Shown: positions 25,636-34,853, numbered from the stretch's first letter. The stretch: 64,000 nt of DNA from an uncultured Eubacteriales bacterium (GCA_910584745.1 CAJUDG010000010.1:62001-126000); one strand, 5' to 3'. Numbers and translations are program-made. Notes: generated by a model from the sequence alone, not told the origin.

Positions 25636-26340
25636 TTACATATCAAGCAGCTCTAAAAGGCCGGAGATCTTTTCTATATCCAGTATGCCCTCCACAGGCT
25701 CTATGCCCGGCATGGCCCGGATAAGCACAGGGTTTATCCCCGCCACTTTGGCCCCCTCGAGATTACGGGCGCTGTCGTCGATAAAGACGGTGCTTTCAGG
25801 GGGCAGGCCCATCTTTGAGAGCGCGTCCTCATACATGCGCCGGTCCGGCTTGAAGGTGCCCAGCTCAAAGCTGAAGGTTATGCAGTCGAAGTATTTGAGT
25901 ATGTCCAGGTATTCCAGCAGCGGTACGATGGACGGCCAGGTGTCGGAGATTATGCCCAGCTTGTATTTGCCGTGGACGGCTTGCAGAGTTTCAATGCTGG
26001 CATCGAATAGCCGGTAATTGTCCGCTTTATTGTAGACCTTATCTTCTGTAGCCTTACGCAGGTCCTCGTCCGTAAGCCCCAGCTCCGGCATGGCCGCCGA
26101 TACTGTGCGGTAATATTCATAGAACTGCGCGTACTCCTCGTCTATGCTTTGCAACAGGTGGTTCTCGTCAAGCTTTCTGCTTGCCTCTGACATGACGGAC
26201 TTGATCTGAGGCTCGCTCAGCCTGTCCTTTGGGAAATATCTGTAGGCAAGCTCAGAGAACATCCAGCTGCCCGAGGGCGGGTAAATAAGGGTGCCGCCCA
26301 GGTCGAAGAATATGCCCCTGATATTTTTAAGCTTTTCCAT
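25636..26340 (-). CDS. HAD-superfamily hydrolase (copy 1)
   Basis: A 234-residue HAD-IA phosphatase, first of a tandem pair. Motif I GIFFDLGGTLIYPP, motif II ISDTWPSIVPLLEYL, motif IV FIDDSARNLEGAKVAG. The open frame extends about 65 codons upstream, but AAAGGAG lies 9 bases before the ATG at 26340. It ends 17 bases before its paralogue, so the pair is one transcript with the DUF1836 gene. Substrate unknown. Confidence 0.85.
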   Translation of the reverse strand: MEKLKNIRGIFFDLGGTLIYPPSGSWMFSELAYRYFPKDRLSEPQIKSVMSEASRKLDENHLLQSIDEEYAQFYEYYRTVSAAMPELGLTDEDLRKATEDKVYNKADNYRLFDASIETLQAVHGKYKLGIISDTWPSIVPLLEYLDILKYFDCITFSFELGTFKPDRRMYEDALSKMGLPPESTVFIDDSARNLEGAKVAGINPVLIRAMPGIEPVEGILDIEKISGLLELLDM

Positions 26341-26416
26341 ATAGTCAGCTCCTTTGCCTTTTCCAGTATTGTAAACCATATCATGGGTTTTGTCAAATGT
26401 TTCCCGCAAAAAAGTC

Positions 26417-26445
26417 TTGACAAGTAAACTTTGCAGCAGTATAAT
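26417..26445 (+). promoter_or_regulatory. Promoter of the DUF6442-XRE pair
   Basis: TTGACA (26417-26422), 17-base spacer, TATAAT (26440-26445): perfect consensus boxes. Dyads lie inside the spacer and after the start, so the promoter should be strongly repressible. Confidence 0.8.
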
Positions 26446-26468
26446 AAGTGCATACCAAGTAAACTTGG
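26422..26468. promoter_or_regulatory. Two AAGTAAACTT operators
   Basis: The 10-base palindrome AAGTAAACTT lies at 26422-26431, within the -35/-10 spacer. It recurs in the longer palindrome CCAAGTAAACTTGG at 26455-26468, just past the transcription start. Centres are 35 bases apart. The XRE protein encoded two genes on is the likely binder. Confidence 0.6.
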
Positions 26469-26491
26469 CAATAAGATGTGGAGGCACAAAT

Positions 26492-26827
26492 ATGAATAGG
26501 GAAGAAATACTGGAAAAGAGCAGGAAGGAGAACAAGAACCAGGACGTTTACGAGCAGGAGGTCTTAAAGCAGTCGCAAGCCTGGTCGGCCTTTGTGATGG
26601 TCATCCTCGCGTTAGTATTTTGGCTGGTGCAAATATATTCAGGCGGCGGCATAAACTATGGTTTCTGGGCGCTGGTCTTCGCCTCCAATATGACCACATT
26701 CTGGGTGAAGTATATCAAGCTCCGCCACAGGCACGAGCTGGTTTTTGCGATTATGTATACTGCGGCGGTGCTCTTGATGTCTGTGTGCCATATCTACAAG
26801 CTGGTTACGGCCCCCGCGGCTGCGTAA
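26492..26827 (+). CDS. DUF6442-type small membrane protein
   Basis: A 111-residue protein opening MNREEILEKSRKENKN, with three predicted membrane helices (about 32-48, 57-72, 85-103). This is the layout of small DUF6442-type proteins that are usually paired with a short XRE regulator, as here. GTGGAGG is the ribosome site. Function unknown; the pair looks like an autoregulated membrane module. Confidence 0.7.
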   Translation: MNREEILEKSRKENKNQDVYEQEVLKQSQAWSAFVMVILALVFWLVQIYSGGGINYGFWALVFASNMTTFWVKYIKLRHRHELVFAIMYTAAVLLMSVCHIYKLVTAPAAA

Positions 26828-26839
26828 GGCGGTGATAGT

Positions 26840-27046
26840 TTGGATGATAAGCTTGTACTGAAGAACCGCCTAAAAGATGCTCGGGCCGAGCAGGGACTCT
26901 CCCAGAGCCAGCTTGCGGAGATGGTGGGCGTGTCCAGAAACACCATCAGCTCCATCGAGACCGGGCAGTTCAGCCCCACGGCGAAGCTTGCGCTGATACT
27001 TTGCATTGCCCTTGACAAGAAATTTGAGGAGCTTTTCTACTTTTGA
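26840..27046 (+). CDS. Short XRE-family regulator
   Basis: A 68-residue protein that is almost only an HTH: KNRLKDARAEQGLSQSQLAE, MVGVSRNTISSIETGQFSPT, and the common LDKKFEELFYF end. The start is TTG at 26840 behind GGCGGTGA. It follows the membrane protein gene by 12 bases and probably represses the shared promoter through the AAGTAAACTT palindromes. Confidence 0.85.
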   Translation: MDDKLVLKNRLKDARAEQGLSQSQLAEMVGVSRNTISSIETGQFSPTAKLALILCIALDKKFEELFYF

Positions 27047-27071
27047 GCGGGAAAAACACCAATGTTAATGT

Positions 27072-27107
27072 CCGTTGCTTGCGGCAACGGGCGGCTACGG
27101 CTACAAT
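27072..27107 (+). promoter_or_regulatory. Promoter with dyad for the XRE-membrane regulator gene
   Basis: TTGCGG (27079-27084), 17-base spacer, TACAAT (27102-27107). The -35 lies in the loop of an inverted repeat CCGTTGC (27072-27078) / GCAACGG (27084-27090), which could be its operator. Confidence 0.5.
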
Positions 27108-27141
27108 ATGGTCAAATCCCACGGAAAAGAGGTATATAAAA

Positions 27142-27660
27142 ATGCTGAACGAAAACATCAAGGCCATGCGAAGATCCAAGGGGCTCTCTCAGGAGGAGCT
27201 GGCTGTCAAGCTGAACGTGGTGCGCCAGACCGTATCTAAATGGGAGCGGGGGCTGTCGGTCCCGGACTCGGATATGCTTATCGCCCTGTCAGAGGCCCTG
27301 GAGGCGCCGGTGAGCACCCTGCTGGGGGAGACTGTCACCGCCTCGGAGCCCGACGACCTAAAGGCCATCATAGAGAAGCTCGAGGTCATAAACCTACAGC
27401 TCTCAAGGAGGAAATCGGCGCGAAGGCAGGCGCTGCTCTGGATGCTTATCGCCATATGCGCGGCAGCGCTTTTGTGCCTTGGGGTGCTGGTGTCCCTGGG
27501 CAGCGCGTACCAGGGCTGGGACTGGAGCGACCCGGAGACTGCTGTTTTTGGCACAGCCTTCCACGTATTTGAGTGGGTGTCCGTAAGATTGGCGCCCATT
27601 ATGTTTATCGGGTCGGCCATAGGGATCGTCATAGTTCTCGTGAAGAAAAAAGGTCAATAG
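27142..27660 (+). CDS. XRE regulator with two C-terminal membrane helices
   Basis: A 172-residue protein. Residues 1-60 form an XRE HTH (MLNENIKAMRRSKGLSQEEL; NVVRQTVSKWERGLSVPD). A linker follows, then two membrane helices (about 95-117 and 150-168) and a KKKGQ end. Such membrane-tethered XRE proteins are common in Clostridia and are thought to sense membrane stress or partner proteins. The ATG at 27142 has AAGAGG upstream and its own promoter; the longer open frame starts before that promoter. Confidence 0.8.
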   Translation: MLNENIKAMRRSKGLSQEELAVKLNVVRQTVSKWERGLSVPDSDMLIALSEALEAPVSTLLGETVTASEPDDLKAIIEKLEVINLQLSRRKSARRQALLWMLIAICAAALLCLGVLVSLGSAYQGWDWSDPETAVFGTAFHVFEWVSVRLAPIMFIGSAIGIVIVLVKKKGQ

Positions 27661-27726
27661 AGCAAGCGCGAAAAGGGGCGGGTACAGTATGCGGAACCGC
27701 CTCTTTGATTTTTGCGAGCAAAATGG

Positions 27727-27755
27727 TTGCCTTTCGCCTTCGCATATGGTAAAAT
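27727..27755 (+). promoter_or_regulatory. Promoter of the pcrA-type helicase gene
   Basis: TTGCCT (27727-27732), 17-base spacer, TAAAAT (27750-27755). It rules out the longest upstream starts of the helicase frame. Confidence 0.5.
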
Positions 27756-27793
27756 TACAAGGTATGGAATTTTATGAGAAAGGTAACGTGAAA

Positions 27794-30175
27794 ATGAGCT
27801 TTGATAAGGATGATATACTGGAGCTTCGCCGCAGGGCGCTTAGAAAGGACTTTTCCCGCATGAACGACCGCCAGCAGCAGGCCGTTTTCCATGCGGACGG
27901 CCCGGTGCTCATACTGGCCGGTGCGGGCAGCGGGAAGACCACAGTGCTTGTAAACCGCATAGCCAATCTGGTACGCTATGGCAAGGCGTATGAGAGCACG
28001 TTCATACAGCCGGAGTTCACCGAGGCAGACGCAGATAACTGCAAAAACTATCTCGAAGGAGGGGAACTTTCTGAGATCACCCGAGCGCGGCTATCTGTCT
28101 CGGCCTGCCAGCCCTGGCGGATAATGGCCATAACCTTTACGAATAAAGCGGCTGGTGAGCTCAAGGAGCGTCTCTGCGCCATGTTGGGCGAGCCCGGGCA
28201 GGATATCTGGGCATCCACCTTCCACTCAAGCTGCGCCAGGATGCTCCGCCGGGACGGGGAGAGGCTGGGGTACAGTTCCCACTTTACAATCTACGACACC
28301 GACGACAGCCGCCGGCTCATGAAGGACGTAATGCGGGACCTCGAGATAAACGAGAAGAACTTATCCCATAAATCCATACTTTCGGAGATCTCCCGGGCAA
28401 AGGACAGCCTTATCTCCCCAGAGGAGTATGAGGATCAGGCGGGGGATGATTTCCGCTTGAAGGTGATAGCCAGGGCCTATACGGCCTATCAGCGGCGCTT
28501 GGCAGATTCCGACGCCATGGACTTTGACGATCTGTTGGTGAACACGGTGCGGCTGTTTGAGAAGTGCCCGGATGTGCTGGAATACTACCAGGACCGCTTC
28601 AGGTATATCATGGTGGACGAGTATCAGGACACGAACCATGCCCAGTACCGTTTTGTCAGCTTGCTCGCTGCAAAGCACAATAACCTGTGCGTAGTGGGCG
28701 ACGACGACCAGAGCATATATAAGTTCCGGGGGGCCACCATAGAGAACATCATGAACTTCGAGCAGGATTTCCCCGGGGCCATGGTGGTGCGCCTTGAGCA
28801 GAACTACCGCTCCACCCAGAACATACTGGACGCGGCCAACGCTGTTATAGCCCACAACCTTGAGCGCAAGGGCAAGACCCTCTGGACCGCCGCCGGGGCA
28901 GGGGAGAAGCTGCGCCTGCACACGGCCGAGAACGAGCAGGACGAGGCAGACCGCGTGGCAAGGGTGATACTGGACGGAGTGGCAAAAGGACGGAAATTCT
29001 CGGATTACGCCATACTCTACCGCATGAACTCTCAGTCGCTAACTTTTGAGAGGATGTTCGCCAAGTCCGGTGTGCCCCACAGGATAATCGGCGGCACCCG
29101 TTTCTTCGACCGCAAAGAGGTCCGGGATATGATAGCCTACTTGAGCGTCATAAATAACCCCGGCGATGAGATAAGGCTAAGGCGCATACTTAACACCCCC
29201 AAGCGGGGCATAGGTGACAAGACCGCCGACACCGCCGCCGGGATAGGCCAGCAGGTGGGAGAGAGCATGTTCCAGGTCATAAGCCATCCGGAGGAGTATC
29301 CGGCCATAACTAAGGCCGCCGCCAAGAAACTGACTGAGTTCTCCAGGATGATGCAGGAGCTCATAGAAAAGGCCGAGGAGGGCATGGCCCCCAGCGAGCT
29401 CTACGCCGAGCTCTTGGAGCAGACAGGCTATCTCATGTTCCTGCGCACCGAGGAGCCCGAAAAGGCCGAGGAGCGCATAGAGAACGTGCAGGAGCTCTCA
29501 ACCATGCTCCAGCGCTATGAGCAGGAGAACGGCGACGAGGCCAGCCTATCTGGATTTCTGGAGGAGGTGGCGCTGTTCACGGATATAGATAACTACGACG
29601 CAGAAGCGGATTCTGCGGTGCTCATGACCATACACTCGGCAAAGGGCCTGGAGTTCCCGGTGGTGTTCCTGCCCGGTTGGGAGGAAGGGGTTTTCCCGGG
29701 AAATTCCGTGCTGTATGACCCCTCGGAGGTTGAGGAGGAACGAAGGCTTGCGTATGTTGCCATAACCCGGGCCAGGGAGGAGCTCTACATATATAACGCC
29801 GAGAGCCGCATGATCTTCGGCTCTACCAGCCATAACAGGATATCCCGCTTTGCGGACGAGATACCTGGGGAGCTCATAGAGCGCAGCCGTTCAAGGGAGT
29901 ATGCATATAGGCCTGAAAGCTCGTCCTTCGGCAGTACCTTCAGCGCCGGGACAGCGGCTCCGAAAGCGGCTAAGCCTGTGTATAAGCCCCCGATCTTCAA
30001 GCCAGCTCCTGCCGGGACCTATAAGGCCGGGGATAGCGTGGAGCATAAGGCCTTTGGCACAGGACTGATACTCAGCGCCACGCCAATGGCGAACGACACT
30101 CTCTTGGAGATAGCCTTTGATAAGGCTGGCACGAAAAAACTGATGGCAAATTTCGCAAGGCTGACGAAGCTGTAA
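27794..30175 (+). CDS. pcrA: UvrD/PcrA-type DNA helicase
   Basis: A 793-residue SF1A 3'-5' helicase acting in repair and replication restart. Motifs in order: I GAGSGKTT, Ia ITFTNKAA, Ic TFHSSCARML, II DEYQDT, III GDDDQSIYKFRGA, IV QNYRST, V TIHSAKGLEFPVVF, VI RLAYVAITRAREEL. The C-terminal 50 residues form the Tudor-like RNA polymerase-binding domain (GDSVEHKAFGTGLI). Compared with Bacillus PcrA it has an insertion between motifs I and Ia (about 65-100) common in Clostridia. Start ATG at 27794, downstream of the promoter. Confidence 0.93.
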   Translation: MSFDKDDILELRRRALRKDFSRMNDRQQQAVFHADGPVLILAGAGSGKTTVLVNRIANLVRYGKAYESTFIQPEFTEADADNCKNYLEGGELSEITRARLSVSACQPWRIMAITFTNKAAGELKERLCAMLGEPGQDIWASTFHSSCARMLRRDGERLGYSSHFTIYDTDDSRRLMKDVMRDLEINEKNLSHKSILSEISRAKDSLISPEEYEDQAGDDFRLKVIARAYTAYQRRLADSDAMDFDDLLVNTVRLFEKCPDVLEYYQDRFRYIMVDEYQDTNHAQYRFVSLLAAKHNNLCVVGDDDQSIYKFRGATIENIMNFEQDFPGAMVVRLEQNYRSTQNILDAANAVIAHNLERKGKTLWTAAGAGEKLRLHTAENEQDEADRVARVILDGVAKGRKFSDYAILYRMNSQSLTFERMFAKSGVPHRIIGGTRFFDRKEVRDMIAYLSVINNPGDEIRLRRILNTPKRGIGDKTADTAAGIGQQVGESMFQVISHPEEYPAITKAAAKKLTEFSRMMQELIEKAEEGMAPSELYAELLEQTGYLMFLRTEEPEKAEERIENVQELSTMLQRYEQENGDEASLSGFLEEVALFTDIDNYDAEADSAVLMTIHSAKGLEFPVVFLPGWEEGVFPGNSVLYDPSEVEEERRLAYVAITRAREELYIYNAESRMIFGSTSHNRISRFADEIPGELIERSRSREYAYRPESSSFGSTFSAGTAAPKAAKPVYKPPIFKPAPAGTYKAGDSVEHKAFGTGLILSATPMANDTLLEIAFDKAGTKKLMANFARLTKL

Positions 30176-30185
30176 GGAGGGCATT

Positions 30186-30869
30186 ATGAGAGTATGTCTG
30201 ACGGTTCCGGAGCGCTTTGCCGCAGGAAAAGAGCTGCCCAGACTTCTGGGTGAGCCAGCCGATCTAATTGTATTCCCAGAGGGCTTCCTCCGCTCGGAGG
30301 ACGACTTGGCACTGGCCTTGGAGCTGACTGTGGATAGACCGGGCACTGTGCTTGCGGGGTACAGAGATGGAGATCTTGAGAAAGCGGTAGTGATAGAGGG
30401 CGGCGTGGTCACGGACGAATATACAAAGTGCATCCTGACAGCTGAAGAACGGGAGAAAAAGCGGTCCGGGGATAGGATACGCTGTCTTAGGAGCAGCCTG
30501 GGGAATCTGGCCGTGCCCATCTGCTATGAGATGCATTTCCCCGAGGTCTGCCGGATAATGGGTCTTGAGTGCCCGGCGCTGATGGTGAATATCATAGGCA
30601 CGGGTATGTATAACCGTTTGCAATATGACCAGTGGCGAAGCCTTGCCAAGGCAAGGGCTATCGAAAATGAGCTGCCTGTGGTGGGCTGCTGCCATTTTTG
30701 CGGGGAGATACCACTGGCCTTCGCCTTTGACGCAAGCGGGAGGGAGCTTCTTGAGGTTGAGGGAAAGCGGGGCGCCTTTACAGTCGAAATAAGCACGGAC
30801 GCTGTAAAGCTAATCGGCTATACAGCCGACAGAAGGCCGGAGCTATTTGCGGCACTTTCTATGGAATAA
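30186..30869 (+). CDS. Carbon-nitrogen hydrolase (nitrilase fold)
   Basis: A 227-residue compact member of the nitrilase superfamily, which cleaves amides or nitriles. The catalytic triad is visible: Glu in VFPEGFL (about 32), Lys in DEYTKCIL (about 80) and Cys in PICYEMHFPE (about 115). A LAKARAIENELPVVGCC segment follows. It is shorter than most (260-280). It begins 11 bases after pcrA with GGAGGG, so it is co-transcribed. Substrate unknown. Confidence 0.85.
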   Translation: MRVCLTVPERFAAGKELPRLLGEPADLIVFPEGFLRSEDDLALALELTVDRPGTVLAGYRDGDLEKAVVIEGGVVTDEYTKCILTAEEREKKRSGDRIRCLRSSLGNLAVPICYEMHFPEVCRIMGLECPALMVNIIGTGMYNRLQYDQWRSLAKARAIENELPVVGCCHFCGEIPLAFAFDASGRELLEVEGKRGAFTVEISTDAVKLIGYTADRRPELFAALSME

Positions 30870-30890
30870 GCTTGGAGGAAGCGGGAGAAC

Positions 30891-31349
30891 ATGATAATAG
30901 AGTTAACTGAAAAGGACGAAAAAGAGTGTATCTGCCGGGAGATACTTAAGTCACTGCCGGATTGGTTCGGGAACCCGGAATCTATAGAGGAGTATGCCCT
31001 GGGCTGCCGGGAACTGCCGGTCTGGGCGGATGCAGACTCCGGCAAGGCTAGGGGCTTTATAGCCTTTAAGCCTACTAGCAGCTGTGCCGGTGAGATATAT
31101 GTGATGGGCGTATCAGGAGAGCATCACCGTAAAGGACTGGGCCGGGAGTTGTTCGGGGCGCTGTTCAGGTATGTTAAAGGCAGGGGCTTTAGATTTCTTA
31201 CGGTAAAGACAGTGCAGATGGGCCGCTATCCTGACTATGACAGGACAAATCTGTTTTATCAGAGCCTGGGATTCCAGGAGCTGGAATGTTTCCCGACCCT
31301 CTGGGACGAGCAGAATCCCTGTCAGGTCTATATAATGGACGTCAAATAA
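30891..31349 (+). CDS. GNAT-family N-acetyltransferase
   Basis: A 152-residue GNAT protein. The acetyl-CoA loop is GVSGEHHRKGLGRELFGAL (about 73-91), preceded by the beta strand EIYVMGV and followed by FLTVKTV and TNLFYQSLGF. The substrate is unknown. It lies 22 bases after the nitrilase gene in the same direction. Confidence 0.85.
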   Translation: MIIELTEKDEKECICREILKSLPDWFGNPESIEEYALGCRELPVWADADSGKARGFIAFKPTSSCAGEIYVMGVSGEHHRKGLGRELFGALFRYVKGRGFRFLTVKTVQMGRYPDYDRTNLFYQSLGFQELECFPTLWDEQNPCQVYIMDVK

Positions 31350-31370
31350 ACCGTAAGGGGGAATCAACTG

Positions 31371-33092
31371 ATGAAAAAGCTTTTGATTTACATGAAGGGC
31401 TTCCATAAAGAATGCGTTCTGGGCCCTTTGTTCAAGCTGCTGGAGGCATCCTTTGAGTTGCTTGTGCCCCTGGTGATGGCGGCGGTGATAGATACCGGTA
31501 TAGGGAATCGTGACAGAGATTATATTATCCGTATGTGCGCGGTGCTGGTTGGCCTGGGAGTGGTAGGACTTGCCTGCTCGCTGACGGCGCAGTATTTTGC
31601 TGCAAAGGCCTCGGTGGGCTTTGCAGCAAGGCTGCGTGCGGCGCTGTTTGAGAGAATACAAAGCCTAAGCTTCTCGGATATGGACGTGCAGGGACCCTCA
31701 ACGCTTATCACACGCATGACAAGCGACGTAAATCAGGTACAGAACGGCATGAACCTGACTCTGCGGCTGCTGCTGCGCTCACCGTTCGTGGTGCTTGGAG
31801 CCATGGTGATGGCATTTACCATCGACTGGAAGGCAGCGCTCATCTTTGCCGCAGTGATACCGCTTTTGTCCATAGTGGTGTTCGGCGTGATGCTCTGGAC
31901 CATGCCCCGCTACAAGCAGGTGCAGGCCGGGCTTGACAAGGTGCTGGGCGCTACCCGGGAGAACCTGACCGGCGTGCGGGTGGTCCGGGCCTTTGGCCGG
32001 GAGGAGTCCGAGACGGAGGATTTTGAGCGGGAGAACAATGCCCTGACCCATTTGCAGGTGTTCGTGGGCAGGGTATCAGCTTTGATGAACCCCATGACAT
32101 ATATACTCATAAACCTCGGGACCATGGTGCTGATCTGGGCAGGGGCTATACGCGTTGATACTGCTATCATTACCCAGGGCGCGGTGGTGGCGCTGCTGAA
32201 CTATATGTCGCAGATACTGGTGGAGCTGGTGAAGCTTGCCAACCTCATCATAAATATCTCAAAAGCCCTGGCCTGCGCTAACCGCATATCCAGTGTGCTG
32301 GACATAGAGCCCAGCCTCAGCGGGCCATCGGACGGGACAAAGGCTGGGAGCGTCGGTGTGGTCTTCAGGGATGTTGAGCTGACCTATACGGGGGCCGGCG
32401 GGCCATCCCTGTCAGGCATAAGCTTCGCAGCTGAGTCAGGGCAGACAGTTGGCATTATCGGCGGCACTGGCAGCGGTAAGTCTTCCCTTATCAGCCTGAT
32501 ACCCCGCTTTTACGATGTAACAGGCGGAAGCGTCTCGGTGGGCGGGCTGGATGTTAGGAATTGGGACCTGGAGGCTTTGCGCAGCCGGGTGGGGGTGGTG
32601 CCCCAGAAGGCCGTTCTCTTTACAGGCACCATCCGGGAGAACCTGCTCTGGGGCAACGAGAACGCCACAGACGATGACCTGTGGCAGGCCCTCCAGACCG
32701 CCCAGGCCAGTGAGTTCGTTTCCGCGAAGCCAAAGGGCTTGGACGAGCCGGTGGAGCAAGGGGGCAGGAATTTCTCCGGTGGCCAGCGCCAGCGCCTGAC
32801 CATTGCGCGGGCCCTGGTGCGAAGGCCGGATATCCTTATACTGGATGACAGCGCCAGCGCCCTGGACTTCGCAACTGACCTAAAGCTCAGGCAGGCCATA
32901 AGCAGGCTTGAGAGCAGCCCTACCGTTTTCATAGTGTCCCAGCGGGCCTCATCTATCCAGCACGCCGACGTTATCGTTGTGCTGGACAACGGCCAGACGG
33001 TGGGTGTGGGCACGCACCAGGAGCTTCTCGATAGCTGCGAGGTATACCGGGAGATCTACGAATCCCAATTCGACAGGGGGGACAGGAAATGA
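31371..33092 (+). CDS. ABC exporter half-transporter, degenerate-site subunit
   Basis: A 573-residue fused permease-ATPase with six membrane helices (about 1-310) and an NBD with Walker A GGTGSGKS, signature FSGGQ and D-loop SALD. The Walker B end is LILDDS, with Asp in place of the catalytic Glu, and the H-loop His is Gln (VSQRAS). These changes mark the non-hydrolysing site of heterodimeric exporters such as TM287/288 or BmrCD. It overlaps the next gene by 4 bases. Likely a multidrug or peptide exporter. Confidence 0.92.
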   Translation: MKKLLIYMKGFHKECVLGPLFKLLEASFELLVPLVMAAVIDTGIGNRDRDYIIRMCAVLVGLGVVGLACSLTAQYFAAKASVGFAARLRAALFERIQSLSFSDMDVQGPSTLITRMTSDVNQVQNGMNLTLRLLLRSPFVVLGAMVMAFTIDWKAALIFAAVIPLLSIVVFGVMLWTMPRYKQVQAGLDKVLGATRENLTGVRVVRAFGREESETEDFERENNALTHLQVFVGRVSALMNPMTYILINLGTMVLIWAGAIRVDTAIITQGAVVALLNYMSQILVELVKLANLIINISKALACANRISSVLDIEPSLSGPSDGTKAGSVGVVFRDVELTYTGAGGPSLSGISFAAESGQTVGIIGGTGSGKSSLISLIPRFYDVTGGSVSVGGLDVRNWDLEALRSRVGVVPQKAVLFTGTIRENLLWGNENATDDDLWQALQTAQASEFVSAKPKGLDEPVEQGGRNFSGGQRQRLTIARALVRRPDILILDDSASALDFATDLKLRQAISRLESSPTVFIVSQRASSIQHADVIVVLDNGQTVGVGTHQELLDSCEVYREIYESQFDRGDRK

Positions 33093-34837
33093 AGCAGAAG
33101 GCAAAGAAAGGGACGCTTAAAAAGGTGCTGCGCTATATCCGGCGGTACAGCTTTTTTGTGGGGCTCTCGGTGCTGCTGGCGGCGGCGTCCGTGGCGGCGA
33201 CCCTGTATATCCCCATACTGACCGGCGACGCGGTGGACCATATCATAGGTCCGGGCAACGTGGACTTTGCCGCCATCTTTAAGATCCTTGTGCAGATAGG
33301 AGTCATAATCGGCCTTGCGGCCTTGGCCCAGTGGGTCATGAGCCTGATAAACAACCGCATCACCTACAGGGTCGTGCGGGACATAAGGAACGAGGCCTTC
33401 AGAAAGCTCCAGAAGCTTCCCTTGAGTTATATTGACTCCCACCCGGCCGGCGAGATAGTCAGCCGGGTCATAGCCGACGTGGACCAGTTCGCGGACGGAC
33501 TTTTGATGGGCTTTACCCAGCTTTTTACCGGGGTGATAACCATACTGGGCACACTGGGCTTTATGTTCTCGGTGAATGTCACCATAACTCTTGTGGTGCT
33601 GCTGGTAACGCCGGTCTCTCTGGTAGTCGCGGCGTTTATTGCCAAGAGCACCTACAGTATGTTCCGGCTTCAGTCCCAGGTGCGGGGCGAGCAGACCGGC
33701 TTTGTAGAGGAGACCGTGGGCAATCAGAAAGTGGTGAAGGCCTTCGGCCAGGAGCGCCGTACCATGGAGCGCTTCAATGAGATAAACGAGCGTCTGAGAG
33801 CGTGCTCTCTTAAAGCCATATTCTTCTCGTCCATTACAAACCCCAGCACTCGCTTTGTAAACTCCCTGGTTTACACTGGCGTGGGGATAGTGGGCGCGCT
33901 GTCCGTTGTGGGCGGCGGGCTCAGCGTGGGGCAGCTCACCTGCTTTTTGAGCTATGCCAACCAGTATACGAAGCCTTTTAATGAGATATCCGGCGTGGTG
34001 ACGGAATTGCAGAATGCTTTGGCCTGCGCGGCCAGGGTTTTCGAGCTTATCGAGCAGGAGCCTCAGGTACCAGATGCCCCCAGCGCTCTGGAACTGGGAG
34101 ATGCAAGCGGCGCCGTGGGGATAGACGAGGTCTACTTCTCCTATAAGCCCGGCCAGCGGCTTATTGAGGACTTCTCCCTGGACGTTAAGCCCGGCCAGCG
34201 GGTTGCCCTAGTCGGCCCCACCGGCTGCGGAAAAACAACTGTGATAAACCTACTAATGCGCTTCTATGACGTGACTGCCGGGAGCATAGACGTTGACGGC
34301 ACGGACATAAGGGGCATCACCCGCAAGAGCCTTCGCCGGAACTACGGCATGGTGCTCCAGGACACGTGGCTGAAAAACGGTACAGTGCGGGAGAACATCG
34401 CCTACAGCCGCCCGGAAGCCACCCTTGATGAGGTGGTTGAGGCCGCTAAAGCCGCCCACGCCCATAGCTTCATAAAGCGTATGCCCAAGGGCTACGATAC
34501 GGTCATCGGCGAGGGCCTGGGCGGTTTGAGCCAGGGACAGAAACAGCTTTTATGTATAGCCAGGGTCATGCTCTCGCTGCCGCCAATGCTCATATTGGAC
34601 GAGGCCACGTCCTCTATCGACACCCGCACGGAGATACGCATACAGAGGGCTTTCGCGAAAATGATGAAGGGCCGAACCAGCTTTATAGTGGCACACCGGC
34701 TCTCTACCATCCGGGATGCGGACGTGATACTTGTGATGAAGGACGGCCATATCATCGAGCAGGGGGACCACAGTGCGCTGCTGGCGCGCGGCGGCTTCTA
34801 TGCGGAGCTCTATAACAGCCAGTTTGCGGCCACTTAG
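33089..34837 (+). CDS. ABC exporter half-transporter, catalytic-site subunit
   Basis: A 582-residue partner of the preceding gene. Six helices (about 20-310); NBD with Walker A GPTGCGKT, Walker B LILDEATSSID with the catalytic Glu, and H-loop VAHRLST. Its own signature is LSQGQ instead of LSGGQ. In the heterodimer this altered signature faces the degenerate Walker site of subunit 1, so one site is dead and one active. The two sequences complement each other exactly as expected. ATGA overlap with subunit 1; a strong terminator follows. Confidence 0.93.
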   Translation: MKQKAKKGTLKKVLRYIRRYSFFVGLSVLLAAASVAATLYIPILTGDAVDHIIGPGNVDFAAIFKILVQIGVIIGLAALAQWVMSLINNRITYRVVRDIRNEAFRKLQKLPLSYIDSHPAGEIVSRVIADVDQFADGLLMGFTQLFTGVITILGTLGFMFSVNVTITLVVLLVTPVSLVVAAFIAKSTYSMFRLQSQVRGEQTGFVEETVGNQKVVKAFGQERRTMERFNEINERLRACSLKAIFFSSITNPSTRFVNSLVYTGVGIVGALSVVGGGLSVGQLTCFLSYANQYTKPFNEISGVVTELQNALACAARVFELIEQEPQVPDAPSALELGDASGAVGIDEVYFSYKPGQRLIEDFSLDVKPGQRVALVGPTGCGKTTVINLLMRFYDVTAGSIDVDGTDIRGITRKSLRRNYGMVLQDTWLKNGTVRENIAYSRPEATLDEVVEAAKAAHAHSFIKRMPKGYDTVIGEGLGGLSQGQKQLLCIARVMLSLPPMLILDEATSSIDTRTEIRIQRAFAKMMKGRTSFIVAHRLSTIRDADVILVMKDGHIIEQGDHSALLARGGFYAELYNSQFAAT

Positions 34838-34853
34838 AATATCGAACCGAGCC

